DNA of 64,000 nucleotides from Bursaphelenchus xylophilus (GCA_904066235.2 CAJFCV020000001.1:930001-994000), one strand, 5' to 3'; shown: positions 37,401 through 48,960, counted from the stretch's first letter. Program-made: numbers and translations. Notes: generated by a model from the sequence alone, not told the origin.

Positions 37401-40400
37401 AGCGATTCGATTTTCGTTCCGACAGAGTTCTCATTATTTTCCCGACAAACTGATTTTTTTTTTAAACATTTTTGCCCGGCTCACGGGCCGGGCTAAAATT
37501 TATAGCCTGCAGTGACGGACCCTGTAGCAAAAAACGTACCCGGGAAGCATCAAAAAATGTGACAAAATGCCTCCCTCTCTGGAGCGGGCGCGCTTTCGGA
37601 ATCCGAGTTTTTTCCACTTGGAGAGGGAAGTATTTTGCTACATTTTTTGATACTTCCCGGATGCAAAATAGCACGTTTTTTGCCACTGGATCTGATCCGC
37701 CACTGTAAATCGGTTGGAGGAGACCCTTGTTCCCAATGGAAAACCTGGTCCAGTCCCAAAAAAAGTACCATTCTGCTTCTGGGAAGTATCAAAAATGTGG
37801 CAAAATACCTCACTCTCCAAGTGAAAAAAAACTCTGATTTCAAAAGGACGCCCGCTTTGTTGTGGGGGAAGAAAGGTAGCGCCCTTCACAAGGGAGTTTT
37901 TAAGTTAGAGATGGAGGCATTTTGCCACATTTTTGATACTTCCCGGATGCAAAATGGTACGTTTTTGACGGCGGAAAAACACCTCTCGCACTGTGACAAA
38001 AGCCAGAAATTGCACAGTGCAAAGCGAAAGTTTTGTTTTCTCAAAGTTAACGTCGCAAAGATGACTCCATCTACTATTGTAAAATGTGTCGATTTTTATT
38101 AATGTCGCTATTTATTTTTCAGCCTTGTTCCCTCGAACCTGTCAGGAAATAGTTGGCAACAACCAGACAGCGGGGGTCTATGAGGTCGATCTGGATGGGT
38201 CTGGCCCCTCACCAGCGACTTTTGTGAGGTGTAGCGACAAAGGAGAGACAATTGTGGAAACAAATGTGCCTCAAAATACGATTATAAGGTCTTTCAAAGA
38301 TAGTGGCAACAAATACTATCCTGTTATGTATCGGTAAGGGTTTTAAATTTACAGGGGAAGTACCCCAAGTGCGACGCTCAGATTTTGATGAAACTTGGCA
38401 CAAATTTAGAATAATTTTTTCTAAGATATATGCGAGAATCCTAGCTCGCGCTTTGCAGAAACAACCGAGATTTTTAGATCGAAAGTCGGCCAAAATTTAG
38501 GACTTTTTGCCGAATTTCGGCACGAAAAGTTTCATGCCTATTTCTACCGTAAAGGATAATGTTTCTGCAAAAAATCAAATTTCTTCGCACGAAACTGCCA
38601 AAGTTATAGCCAAAAAGCGTTTTTCTCTCTGACCGCTCTCCACGTTCAGCGTGCTCTCTCGGCGGCATAAATCGTCCGATATCTCGGCGGCGCCTGCAAA
38701 GCGCGAGCGAAAACTTTAAGGAATTGATATGTAGTCCATAGCCGACGTGTGTGCAAAATTTAAAGAAAATATGAGCGTCGTACTTGGAGTACTTCCCTTG
38801 TTAATAAAATTCAATTTTTGGAGCAAAAAATTTTTGAAATTCAAAAAATTTCAAAATTTTTCAGTCTCTTCTCCTACCAACAACTGGAGATGCTGAAGGA
38901 AATCAGCAGTCATTGTGAGCAGCAAATTTCCTATACTTGCCTTGGGGCACCGTTAAGATTTGATCGGAATGCAACTTGGTTCGAAAGCGCCGGCTTCGAC
39001 TTCCCAATTCGAACTCTGGGAACAGAAGGCCATTATAAAGGATGTTCATGCTCAGCTAGCGGAGAATGCAGTGAGTTTTTCAAATTTTTTATTTGGAAAT
39101 TCGACAAAATTTGGCAAAAATCTGACTGGTCAAGTTGACCAATCTGACCGGCCAACTTCAAAAACAGATAATTTTTTTAGAATATTTTGGTCAACTTATC
39201 AGTCTGTCGAAAAAATAATGAACACATTGTCGCTGTAACGATCGCGTCGCTGAAGTGAAAAGCAATTTGATTTTGTCGCGATACAATTCATTTTCTCGGA
39301 GGCGATGCGATTTTCGATGCGACAGAGGGCTCATTATTTCCCGACAGACTGATATTGGGCCTTCAGGCAAAAAAAATATTTTTTCATCACAATCCTAATC
39401 TGACCGGTCAATTTCAAAAAAAGCCAAAATTTTGACTTTTTTCGAGTTTATCTAACTTTTTTTATAAAAAGAAGATTTTCCGACCAAATATAACAGTTTT
39501 TTTCGGTCACATGCCCAATCTGGACTGACAAGATGACCAATCTGACCGGCCGAGTTCAAATAAAGGTCAAAATTTTGATTTTTTTCAAACTAGCCTGAAA
39601 ATTTTTTTCTGTCACATGCCCAATCTGACCGGTCAAGTTGACGAATTTGACCGGTCAAGTTCAAAAAACTCAAAATTAAAAAATGATTAGTTAGATCTTA
39701 TGATTGAAATTTTTTCGGTCACATGCCCAATCTGGCTGGTCAAGTTGAAAAAATCCAAAAATAAATTTTTTTTTCGATAAGTCAGATTTTCCGAACAAAA
39801 AATCTCAATGATTCCTTTAAATTTTGCACTAAAAATCTCTCATACTTTCGCCGTTTCCTCAAAAAATTTTTTCAAAAAATCTCATTTTCAGCCTCCTGTT
39901 TCTGCGACTCCGCCGCCTCCAATTCCACGGATTCTGGTCGATTTCTCAACGAAAAGTCGGGAGTCATCAAAATTTTCGCCAAAAAAATCTTGCCCACGCC
40001 TGGCCAAGCCCTCCTAACTTTGGGGCCATTGGTTTGCCACGGGGATCGAGGGTTTTCCGACCAATTCTCGTTCACTTTTCCCTCCACAACCGACTACATC
40101 GAGTTGGGATATCGTGAAAACATTCGCTCTATTGAGTTCGACTTCCGGACCGCCCAATGGAACGTGGCCAAGCTGGTGTCGGGCCAAGGCAATCGGCAGA
40201 GCGACTTCTTTATCGCGCTGGAGAACGGGCATCGCTTGCGATTTCGGTTCCGCAAGGACGAAAAATATAATGTAACGGTCGCGTTGGAGGTGCCAACGCC
40301 GCTGAACGACTTGAAATGGCATCGCGTTTCGTTGGAGATTGTGAAAGAGGAGGTCCGATTGGGTGTGGACGGATATAACGGCTATAAGAAGGCCGAGGAT

Positions 40401-43400
40401 TTCATCGCGTTGTCGATGAAGATGTTTGTGGGCGGCTACAAGGAGCAGGGAATGGTGGGATGTGTGAGGAATGTGAGGATGAACCAGAAACTGGAAGCAC
40501 CGGGATTCAAGACGGGTGAGGAAAGGGTTTAATAAATATTATACAGGATGCACCAAAAAAAATGGTCAATAATAAAAACTGTTGTGTCTCGCCACGAAAA
40601 GCGTAACGAGTAGGGAAAAGGGGACCATTATGACTACAAACCAGTCACTTGCAGACTACTTAAATGCCTTTTTTACTTCGACAAAACGAGACATTTTGCT
40701 GCGAAAAATCCACATTATTTTCCAGACACAGTGATAGTCGGGTCAAAAACTTGATATATTTTTTGACTCTTGTTTCTGATCGGTTGGAAATGCGGAAAGC
40801 TTTGTAGCCTATGTTACAGTGGGGGGCCTGATCCAGTGGCAAAAAACGTACCATTTTGCATCCAGGAAGTATCAAAAAATGTGGCAAAATGCCTCCCTTT
40901 CCAACTAAAAAACTCCGTTTTGAAGGGTCCCTCACAAAAAGAGCGGGCGGGCTTTTAAAATCGAAGTTTTTTCACTTGGAGAGGGAGGTATTCTGCTACA
41001 TTTTTTTGATGCTTCCCGGACGCAAAATGATACGTTTTTTGCCACTGGATCAAGTCCGGCACTGTAGTCCGTTCACAAAGTCACTGTAACATAGGCTACA
41101 AAGCTTTGCCGCATCTTTCTCGACTGCGGTTGTTCGTTTATAGACAGGTTTCGTTGGGTTCGTTGCTTCCACTGCATTTTGTCTTGTTTAAATGAAATCC
41201 ATACACTTTGAGAAGGTTGAATATCAGTCTGTCGGGAAAATAATGTGGATTTGTCGCAGCATTCGTCTCGTCTCCAAATCTCCAGCTGCGGTCAGCCGCC
41301 GCAAAGCGTTGATGGGCAATTCCAAGGCGTGAAGAATCCACATTATTTTCCCGACAGAATGATAAGCTAACATCGTATCATAAGAGAAAAACGGAAAGCC
41401 AATTTTCGTGTTGAGAGGTGCCCCCTTAAACTAATTACCACACGTAGTTTCAGGCGGCGTAAAATACGGATGCCCAGACTACTGTCAAAACTTGGAGTGT
41501 CATGAAAGAATGCATTGCGTGGAAGATTTGGTTAATGGAACTGGTCATTGCGAATGCAAAAACCCTCTGACCCAATACGGAGACCAATGCGAGCATGGTG
41601 AGTACAGTAACTGACGTTAAATTCCGCTTTTCAGACATCAACGCCAACTCCGAGATCTCCTTCCACGACGCGAGTGCGGCGTTCGTTCAGTACGTCAACG
41701 ACGAGCTGCCGGCGAACCCGCTGAACTCGAGTATTGTGCTGTCGTTTCGGACGGACCAACGACAGGCCTTGTTGCTGTATGCACACGACCAGTTCGACAA
41801 TTTCATACAGATTCATCTGGAAAATGAGTATGAGCTGGTGTTGACGCTGAACAACGACACGGAAGTCAGGAGTTGTCGGATTTCGGCGCGCTTGACGAAT
41901 GGTGGGTGAATATGTGATTCTTAGCTTGGTAAAAAAGTTGGTAAAAATTTGCTAATTTGGCCAAATTTTAACATGAAAAGTTTTGTGTCTACTTTTATTT
42001 TTACCGTAGAGGGTAATGTTTCCATAAAAAATCATTTTTTTCCGCACAAAACTGGCAAAGATATGGCCAAGAGGTGTTTTTTCTACAGTGGCGCACCTGA
42101 TCGAGTGGCAAAAAACGTGCCATTTTGCATCCGGGAAGTATCAAAAAATGTAACAGACTACCTCCCTCTCCAAGTGAAAAAATTCCGATTTCCAAAGCCC
42201 ACCCGCCCTTTTTGTGAAGGAAGGGGCGCGCCTTTCAAAACAGATTTTTTTTAGTTGGAGACGGAGGTATTTTTCCATATTTTTTGATACTTCCCGGATG
42301 CAAAATGGTACGTTTTTTGCATCCCGGAAGGGACCAAAATGACTCCAAATCCTTCCCTTCTCTACGCTAAAAAACTCCGCTTTGAAAAGCGCGCCCTTTC
42401 CTTCAGGGCGGGCTCTTCAAAGCGGGGTTTTAACGCTTAGAGAAGGGAAGGGTTTGGAGACATTTTGGTCCCTTCCGGGATGCAAAATGAGACGTTTTTT
42501 GCCACTGGATCAGGTACGTCACCCTATGACCTCTCCCCGAGTTTCGTTTACTCTCTCGGCTGCAAAGATTGTTGAATTTCTCGGCTACAAAAAAGCGTGC
42601 TAAAACTTCCAGGAATTGATAAATAACCTATCCTCGCCGTGTGAAAAAAAGAATCCTCTTAAAAACGTATTTTACCATAAAACCTAATCCACTTTCAGAA
42701 TTCTCAAAAATGCGTTGGGTTCAAGTCTCAGTCAAGAAACTGAGAGATTCCGTCATTTTCGAAGCCGACAACATAATTTGTGAACTCAAGGGGCGTCATG
42801 TGCTCTCCAGTCGTCCAATTACCAACTTTACAGGCAATGTCGACGGTAATTTACTTTATTTTATGACCTGCAATAGAGCGAAGGTGAAATGTATCAGTCT
42901 GTCGGGAAAATAATGTGGATTTGTCGCGCCTTAAAATCGCCCATCATCGCTTTGCGACGGGTCTTGAAATTTGATCGCGACAGCGACGAGGCTACAGAAA
43001 TTTTGTTGCAACAAATCCACATTATTTTCCCGACAGACTGAAACAACGAAAACCATACAAAAAACCTCTCTATAACGAACAATTTCAGAGTCCCAGAGTC
43101 AATTTTAGGCCAAAATGAACCTCCGTACTTCAAAACCCCTCCATTATCGAAAGATTTTGTTATACGGAGGTTCATTTTGGCCGAAAATTGACACATGGGA
43201 CCTCTGAAATTGTTCGTTATAGAGAGGTTTTGTTGTGCTCGTTGCTTCCACCACATTTTACAAAATTTTTTTAGCCCTTTCTATACAAAGACTAAAAGTC
43301 GTCCAATCGTATTTTACCCCAATTTCAGAAGCGATTTTCCCTCCGCATTCTCCCGTTCCCATCATCGCTGTTCATCGTTACACCACCCTATTCATTGGAG

Positions 43401-46400
43401 GATTGCCCCGAACCTCCGGCATAAAATCGAGAAAAGACCGGGCCCTACGAAGAGTCTATTATGACACAGAGATCCCGTCTTTGCTGGGATGTATTCGAGG
43501 ATTGGCATTTCCGACAAAAAATGGGCCCAAAAATCCGCTGGAAATGAAGAATGGGGCCTTCAAGGTGGAGAATTCGAGTAAGTCATGGTGAAATGAGAAT
43601 GATAACAGTCAACAGCCAAGAAAAATTGATAACTTGGAATTATCAGTCTGTCGGGAAAATAATGTGGATTTGTCGCAGGAAAATGTCTCGCTTCTTCGCA
43701 GTCGCGCACTAAATCTCCAGCCGCGGCTAGCCATCGCAAAGCGATGATGGGTGACTCCAAGGCGCGACGAATCCACATTATTTTCCCGACAGACTGATAA
43801 TTCTCAAAAAAAGTGTGTAAAAGGCTCTCATTTCGCCAGTATGGACTCTCATTTCGCCAAACATGGATACCAGACGGGCCCAAGTTTTAGTAAAAGCAAA
43901 ATTCAAGACTTGGGGTACCCTGGCATAAAACTTTTTTTAATTTTGAATATCCCTTTCACAGAGGTTTTAATTTTTGGCTATCCTCGGCAGACTTTCATCA
44001 GTCTGTCGGGAAAATAGTGAGCACAATTCCGATCGTGTCGCTGAACTGAAAAACAGTTTAATTTTGCCGCAGCATAGTACATTTTCTCGGCGGCGATTTT
44101 TGGTAGAGCGATTTTCGATAGAGTGCTCATTATTTTCCCGACAGACTGATTTCAGTACCTGAATTTTTTCAGACGCGATTCAAATGGGCTGTTCCAACGC
44201 CTGCGACCTGATCAATTGCCAAAACGGTGGCTTTTGCTCTATTGAATGGCATACCACCCAAAGATCATCGCTCGCCAAAGTCGGCTGCAATTGCGATCGG
44301 ACCTCATTCATGGGGCAGGACTGCTCAAAAGATTATGGATTACGGTTCGATGGCCAAGTTTCACTCGGCTACGACATCACCAAAGAGCTGGTTAGAGTCC
44401 ATAGTGACGAGCAGCGGCTGAGTTTCGCCTTCTCAACGAAAGGAGCGAGGAAATTGAGGGCGGAACAGCGACTCATCACTATCAGTTTTGAGGTAGGTGA
44501 CGTCAATTTCTACTGTTAAAAACTTTTCTACATGTCAAAAAAATGCGCAAATTTTAACATGTAAGCCTAACATTTCCAGGCCGATCACGAATTACTAATC
44601 ATCCTATGCAAGAATGGCTCCTTAAATTTTGTTTACCGTGGAAATTTCGTTGCTACTACGACAATTCCCGGAAATTTTTCCGATGGCTTCCGGCATTTTA
44701 TTCAACTCAATTTCGCCGAATACGAACCTATGAGGATCGCAGTGGACAGTTCTATGGATATCTTGGATGTGGATTTGGATCCAAATACTATTCAAGAGAT
44801 TTGGATGGGAAGCGGGTCGCCGGAGGAGATGGAAAAAATCGCGCGGTTTAGTCAGAAGTTCGAAGGGTGTATTTCAAGTAAGTTTGAAATTAAGTGGGCC
44901 AACTGGGGCCCTTTTAGACGCTTTGTGTCATTCTAATTAAAGTACGCACTTCTGGAAGCCTAGCAATACACTTGGCCAAATACAGATTATTTCCCGTCGG
45001 GACCCGTGAAATATGAATTTTTTCCCACGACCCCCCCTCGAATTTTTTTTGCTGGCGAGAATAGTTTTTCGGCAATATTTTTTCACGGCTTTTCCTTACT
45101 GCGTGTAAAACATTTTCGAGGTGCCGGCATGATTTCAGGATTAATAACAGTTCATTATTACAAGTCCTTCCGGAAGGTCGCCAGACTGAAATCGGTGACA
45201 CGCACTGTGCGAAGACAAAACTTTCCTTTGCACCTGTGCAATTTCTTTCCTTTTGCACCGTGCAAGGCTTTTTCGGGCTGTCGCTCGGACACCTTTTTCG
45301 CACAGTTCAAGCGCCAGAAATTGGTCCGGCGACTTTCCGGAAGGAGTAGCAACATTGACACTGAGAGAGACGTTATGATCGCTATAACTAACATTCATCT
45401 TTAATAACCTGCACATGTTTGACATATATTCATTACCTTTTATTACCTATTCTAAACAAAAACCTTCAAAAAAAAGAATAGATTATTACTTCCTAAAAGA
45501 TTCAACAGGAATAATATAATAATAAGTTTATTTTTCTCCTTCTCATTAACATGAACAACATAAAGGATAACTTAAAGATGGGAAACCAATGAAAACGGCG
45601 CCAGGTCGGCCTATCCTCCCTTCTTCTTGGATACACCGACAGACAGTACGTCCCTTACAGCCGACGTTCTTGGTGTGCTGACCGTGAACATGAAGACCCC
45701 AATAGTGACGGAGACCCGGTGAGGACAGATCTCTATGCGTTCCAAAACGTCACGGAGTTTTGGGTCGAGAACAGTGAAGATACCCTAAAAAATTGGTCGC
45801 AACTTCATCAAGTATAATACAAAACGCATCCTATTGTTTCCAGTTAAGCTTTTTTTACCTAAAACTAACAAAACAAAGAGAAACGGAACTCACTTTGATG
45901 TATCTGCCATCCTTTAGTCTGTTTAGGAACAAGTTGGGGATCTTGCACTGGGTGGGGTTCAACAAAAACGCGCATCTCACCAGCGGGACGGAGAAAATTA
46001 GTCAAAGCTTCATCAAGTATAATAAAAAAATGCAACCAGCTAGTCCCCGTAAAACATTCTCGTTTTTTTTCGCCAGCAAAAAAAAAAAAAATCGAGGGGG
46101 GTCGTGGGAAAAAATTCATATTTCACGGGTCCCGACGGGAAATAATCTGTATTTGGCCAAGTGTATTGCTAGGCTTCCAGAAGTGCGTACTTTAATTGAA
46201 GGGAGAGGAGAGACATTTTATACGACGAAACATGTGTTAAAAGTTTCATCGTATAAAATTTCCCCTTCATCTTGGCATGTCTGAACAGTGCAACGCTGCG
46301 CAAAAATCTTGTCGCAACTTTTGAAAAGGCAACGAGTAAAATCCAAGGTGCACTGTGTTATCAGTCTGTCGGGAAAATAATGAGCACAATGCCGCTACGC

Positions 46401-48117
46401 CAGCGTCGCTGAAGTGAAAAGCAAATTGATTTTCATTGAAAAGCAAAATGACTAGGCGATGCGATTTTCGATGCGACGTTGCGCTCATTATTTTTCCGAC
46501 AGACTGATAACGCAGTGCACTGTGGATTCTTCTCATCACCGTTTCGAAGGTTGCGACAAGATTTTTGCGCGGCGTTGCACTGTGCAGACAGGTCACGACT
46601 CAGGACATTTTATACGACGAAACCTTCAAGACATTTTTCATCGTATAAAATGTCTCTCCTCTCCCTTCAATTACTAAGAATCACAGCGTTTAAAAGTGCC
46701 TCAATCCTTTGTACAAAACCCTTTCGTTAACAAATACTTTTTACCCCCTACGGTTCATTTCACAACGCTCTGTATTTACAACCTCAATTTCAGACCTCCT
46801 CATAACCTACTTCGGAGAAAACGATCTCGTGTTAACTCCGCTGAAACAGTATCTCGATTGGAAGTCAGCCAACAAAGAAGACTTTTACCTCCATCCCGAG
46901 AAAGCCGACCCATTAACGCAAGCAAAATGTGCCGAGTTTGAAAAGCCCGGCAAATTGCCCAGTGAGTTTTATATTCACAGCATTTGAAAAGGCATATCCG
47001 TATTTTACATTCCATTTTTCAGTCGAACAAGTTCATGTTCAACTCCCAATCTGGGACGCCATGTTCGAACCCGTCTATTTCAATGATACGCCGGTCTCGG
47101 TCATCACAGTAACCCCGATGGAATACGATTATGTGATCATAATCATAGTCATCTTATTGGTTCTCTTTGTCACTGCGCTAATTTTGCTGCTTGGATATTT
47201 GCTCTGCGCGAGCAAATTTCCCAACAAAAAAGAGGCAAAGACGCCGAAGAAAAGTGGGTTTTTAAAATACAGAACCCATAGTGAAACGTATTGTAAACTT
47301 GTACGTGTAAAATTTTTTAGACACAACAAAAACTACCCACAGTTTTATGCCAACAAGAGCCGACCTACGCAAATCTCAGACGCCATTGCTGTCGGAGAGT
47401 CCTTCAGCGTTGCTCGACCAAGAATTGGTAAGTAGAAAGGGTGTTTTTATACATTCCCTGGTCAAAAACATCCCATGTGACCAAAACGTGTAAAAAGGAA
47501 CGGAACCTCTCTACAACGAACTCTCGTAAAACAAAACTTATCTACAACGAACAATTTTTAAAAATCTCTGGAAGAAATTTTAGATTTTAGGCCAAACTGA
47601 ACCCACAGACAGTGAAACCCTTCTATAACGAACAAATTTTTTGGTCTCTTGTGACCCATTGACAGAAGGTAATACATACGTAAGCAGTATCTCTGTACAA
47701 CGAATCTCAATGGGACCAAAAAATTTCTTCGTTATAGAACGGCGTCACTGTCCGGAGGTTCAATTTGGTCTAAAACACAAAGAGTTCGTAGCAGAGACGC
47801 AGATTTAAAATTAGCCGAATTTTGACCTTATCAGTTTGCCGGGAAAATAATGTGGACTCGTCGCACGAGACATTTTCTGTGACAAATCCAAATTATTTTC
47901 CCGACAGGCTGACGTTTCCTTATGTAATATTCTCCACAATTTTTTTCAGCAAAGCAACGACGCCTACAGCGAGCCAGGCGACCGGCGGCGCCTCGAAAGC
48001 CCCGTCCCCCAGTTCTCCACATTCCGCTCCCTCAATTCCAGTGATCTCATTCAGCCTTCCAGTCTTCCAATCATCGGCGAAGCCGCCGATGAGATTTGTT
48101 TCGCCGACAGCGAATAA
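34429..48117 (+). CDS. Neurexin/CASPR-like transmembrane protein
   Basis: Eighteen exons: 34429-34573, 35040-35149, 35305-35395, 36011-36291, 36956-37157, 38123-38333, 38865-39070, 39892-40515, 41454-41597, 41635-41901, 42699-42845, 43329-43577, 44173-44492, 44580-44877, 46794-46961, 47023-47253, 47321-47427 and 47950-48117. All phases agree, giving 1,322 aa. A signal peptide (about 1-21) comes first, then a laminin-G-like region (about 22-210), a first EGF-like module (about 240-276), a fibrinogen-like segment (277-415), a LamG domain (about 430-620), an EGF-like module (624-671), further LamG modules, another EGF-like module (CQNGGFC, about 900-945), LamG (945-1150), a membrane helix (about 1192-1214) and a cytoplasmic tail of about 108 residues ending FADSE. 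This order matches CASPR/neurexin IV minus the N-terminal discoidin domain. C. elegans itx-1 is a candidate orthologue (inference). Role: cell-surface adhesion or junction organisation. Intron 9 is only 37 bp; others exceed 1 kb and hold repeats. Confidence 0.92.
35500..35932. repeat. Family C repeat in neurexin intron 3
   Basis: AAGTACCTCCAATGCAACGC at the left and AAAATCTGAGCGTCGAACTTG at the right. It runs in the reversed sense relative to the 13.6-kb copy. Confidence 0.7.
36320..36830. repeat. Mariner relic joined to a partial family C repeat
   Basis: About 36320-36500 aligns by eye with the left interior of the mariner-like element (GTAAGCTTTGAA then ATATTGAACTAGACAT versus ATATTGTACTAGACAT at 2512). 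It is followed by family C sequence at 36500-36830. Both lie in neurexin intron 4. Confidence 0.6.
37300..37455. repeat. Family A element in neurexin intron 5
   Basis: TCAGTATGTCGGGAAAATAATG at the left and CATTATTTTCCCGACAAACTGA at the right, about 155 bp. Confidence 0.8.
37509..37975. repeat. Two adjacent family B fold-backs
   Basis: Copies at 37509-37707 (shortened left arm) and about 37739-37975 (right end truncated at GTACGTTTTTGACGG). They lie in neurexin intron 5. Confidence 0.75.
38352..38802. repeat. Family C repeat in neurexin intron 6
   Basis: Complete: ACAGGGGAAGTACCCCAAGT at the left and TACTTGGAGTACTTCCCTTGT at the right. Confidence 0.85.
39125..39780. repeat. GACCGGTCAAGTT repeats around a family A element
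   Basis: Words such as AATCTGACCGGTCAAGTTGA recur at irregular 20-150 base steps through neurexin intron 7. A family A element sits at 39196-39355 (TCAGTCTGTCGAAAAAATAATG). TCACATGCCCAATCTG recurs at about 39507, 39613 and 39720, suggesting a longer unit of about 110 bp. Confidence 0.65.
40816..41066. repeat. Family B fold-back in neurexin intron 8
   Basis: ACAGTGGGGGGCCTGATCCA at the left and AAGTCCGGCACTGT at the right. Outside it, GCTTTGTAGCCTATGTTAC (40799) and GTAACATAGGCTACAAAGC (41086) form an outer inverted repeat, so the element sits in a larger palindrome. Confidence 0.8.
41224..41365. repeat. Family A element, GTGGATT subtype
   Basis: TCAGTCTGTCGGGAAAATAATG at the left and CATTATTTTCCCGACAGAATGAT at the right. 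Neurexin intron 8. Confidence 0.8.
41940..42650. repeat. Family C repeat interrupted by composite family B element
   Basis: Family C blocks at about 41940-42084 and 42535-42650 flank a family B composite (42085-42534). The family B element contains a second palindrome, centred near 42405, whose arms read CGGAAGGGACCAAAATGACTC and CTTCTCTACGCTAAAAAACTC. Confidence 0.75.
42893..43231. repeat. Family A element followed by family D palindrome
   Basis: A family A element spans 42893-43045. A family D palindrome spans about 43058-43231, with AACCTCTCTATAACGAACAA at the left and TTGTTCGTTATAGAGAGGTT at the right. Neurexin intron 11. Confidence 0.8.
43643..44155. repeat. Two family A elements in neurexin intron 12
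   Basis: 43643-43800 (GTGGATT subtype) and 43998-44155 (GAGCAC subtype). Both have full TCAGTCTGTCGGGAAAATA-type ends. Confidence 0.85.
44935..46197. mobile_element. 1.26-kb element with about 128-bp inverted ends and gene-like cargo
   Basis: AATTAAAGTACGCACTTCTG at 44935 pairs with its complement ending at 46197, and the match continues inward about 128 bp to GCTGGCGA/TCGCCAGC. The interior holds a smaller palindrome at about 45165-45350 (CCTTCCGGAAGGTCGCC versus GGCGACTTTCCGGAAGG) and minus-strand exon-like segments. It lies in neurexin intron 14. The element class is unknown. Confidence 0.7.
45605..46010 (-). pseudogene. Unrecognised gene fragment inside the 45-kb element
   Basis: Two protein-like segments lie on the minus strand. 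One (about 45890-46018) reads [20 protein letters not shown] and onward, ending at a strong GTGAGT donor. The other (about 45612-45790) follows a TTTTTAG acceptor, reads [20 protein letters not shown] and onward, and ends [10 protein letters not shown] and stop. Under those splice sites the phases disagree by one base, so the model is broken or uses other sites. I do not recognise the protein. Confidence 0.4.
46199..46669. mobile_element. Family H fold-back with a family A element at its centre
   Basis: The left arm GGGAGAGGAGAGACATTTTA and the complementary right arm ATTTTATACG...CTCTCCTCTCCC enclose AACAGTGCAACGC(T/G)GCGCAAAAATCTTGTCGCAAC-type arms. An intact family A element (46360-46510) is at the middle. 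It directly abuts the previous element. Confidence 0.8.
47497..47915. repeat. Family D repeats and a short family A element in neurexin intron 17
   Basis: Words ACCTCTCTACAACGAAC, TTCTATAACGAAC and TTCGTTATAGAACG at 47497-47775 form imperfect nested inverted repeats. A short A element (47830-47915) follows. Confidence 0.65.
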
Positions 48118-48221
48118 GGGTACAAAAAAGTGATAAGTATTCACAGCAATAGGATATGCAAATCATGTATTATACTTCAATGAACCAGGTTCAAAATACA
48201 TATATTTTTAATAGTTGTGAT

Positions 48222-48227
48222 AATAAA
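48222..48227 (+). terminator. poly(A) signal of the neurexin-like gene
   Basis: AATAAA lies 105 bases after the stop codon. Confidence 0.5.
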
Positions 48228-48289
48228 CTATCTGTACATAAACTATTGCTGGAGTATTCTATTAAAAAAAACGACTTCTATAAAATTTA

Positions 48290-48606
48290 CAGGGGAAGTA
48301 CTTCAAGACAACGCGGAGAGCGGTCAGAGAAAAAAGCGCCTTTTCACCATAACTTTGCCAGTTTCGTGCGGAAAAAATTGATTTTTTGTAGAAAAATTAT
48401 CCTTTACAGTTGAAAAGAGGCATGAAACCTTTCGCGCCGAAATTCGGCAAAAAGTCCTAAATTTTCGCCGACTTTCGATCTAAAAATCTCGGTTGTTTCT
48501 GCCAAGCGCGAGCTAGGATTCTCGTATACATTTTAGAAAAAATTATTCTAAATTTATGCCAAGTTTCATCAAAATCTGAGCGTCGCACTTGGAGTACTTC
48601 CCCTGT
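48290..48606. repeat. Family C repeat, internally deleted
   Basis: The left end ACAGGGGAAGTACTTCAAG jumps straight to the GCGGAGAGCGGTCAGAGA block. The right end ACTTGGAGTACTTCCCCTGT is intact. Confidence 0.8.
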
Positions 48607-48879
48607 TAGCCGTAAATTTCAATCTTTGCCCGCAAAATTAGTTTTACCCCATCCCAAAACCCCCTCTTTACCGTAACCGAAACCCACTTGTCACAAATAA
48701 TAACAAGCTTTTCCCGGCATTTGCCCAAACTTGGCGTCTCAAACGCAACGAAATTAAATATGTCATGAGAAAATTAAAAATTTCTAAAAAATTACTTGCG
48801 GCTTTTTGTCGCACTCAATCAAACAGCCGAAATTCTTCGCCTTTTTTCGGCCGCCAATCCCCCGAGATTCCGGCGAAAC

Positions 48880-48960
48880 AAATGGCCCAAGGCGGCGCCT
48901 TATTCGGACATCATAAGCGGGCCGGCCAATCAGCGCGCGCGGGGATTGCATAAGGCGTTG
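48880..48960 (+). promoter_or_regulatory. GC-rich patch with CCAAT box upstream of the homeobox gene
   Basis: GGCCAATCAGCGCGCGCGGG at about 48922 is a GC-rich stretch with a CCAAT word, about 450 bp upstream of the homeobox start. It stands out from the AT-rich flanks. Promoter function is inferred. Confidence 0.3.

Noticed and set aside
45793..46284. 163-codon + frame
   Set aside because: It spans the inverted end of the 45-kb element and the family H arm, and is antisense to the better minus-strand segments.
47129..47435. Reading straight through the neurexin intron after the membrane helix
   Set aside because: The unspliced frame is open, but splicing at 47253/47321 keeps phase with the last exon and gives a longer coherent tail; the unspliced version stops early.
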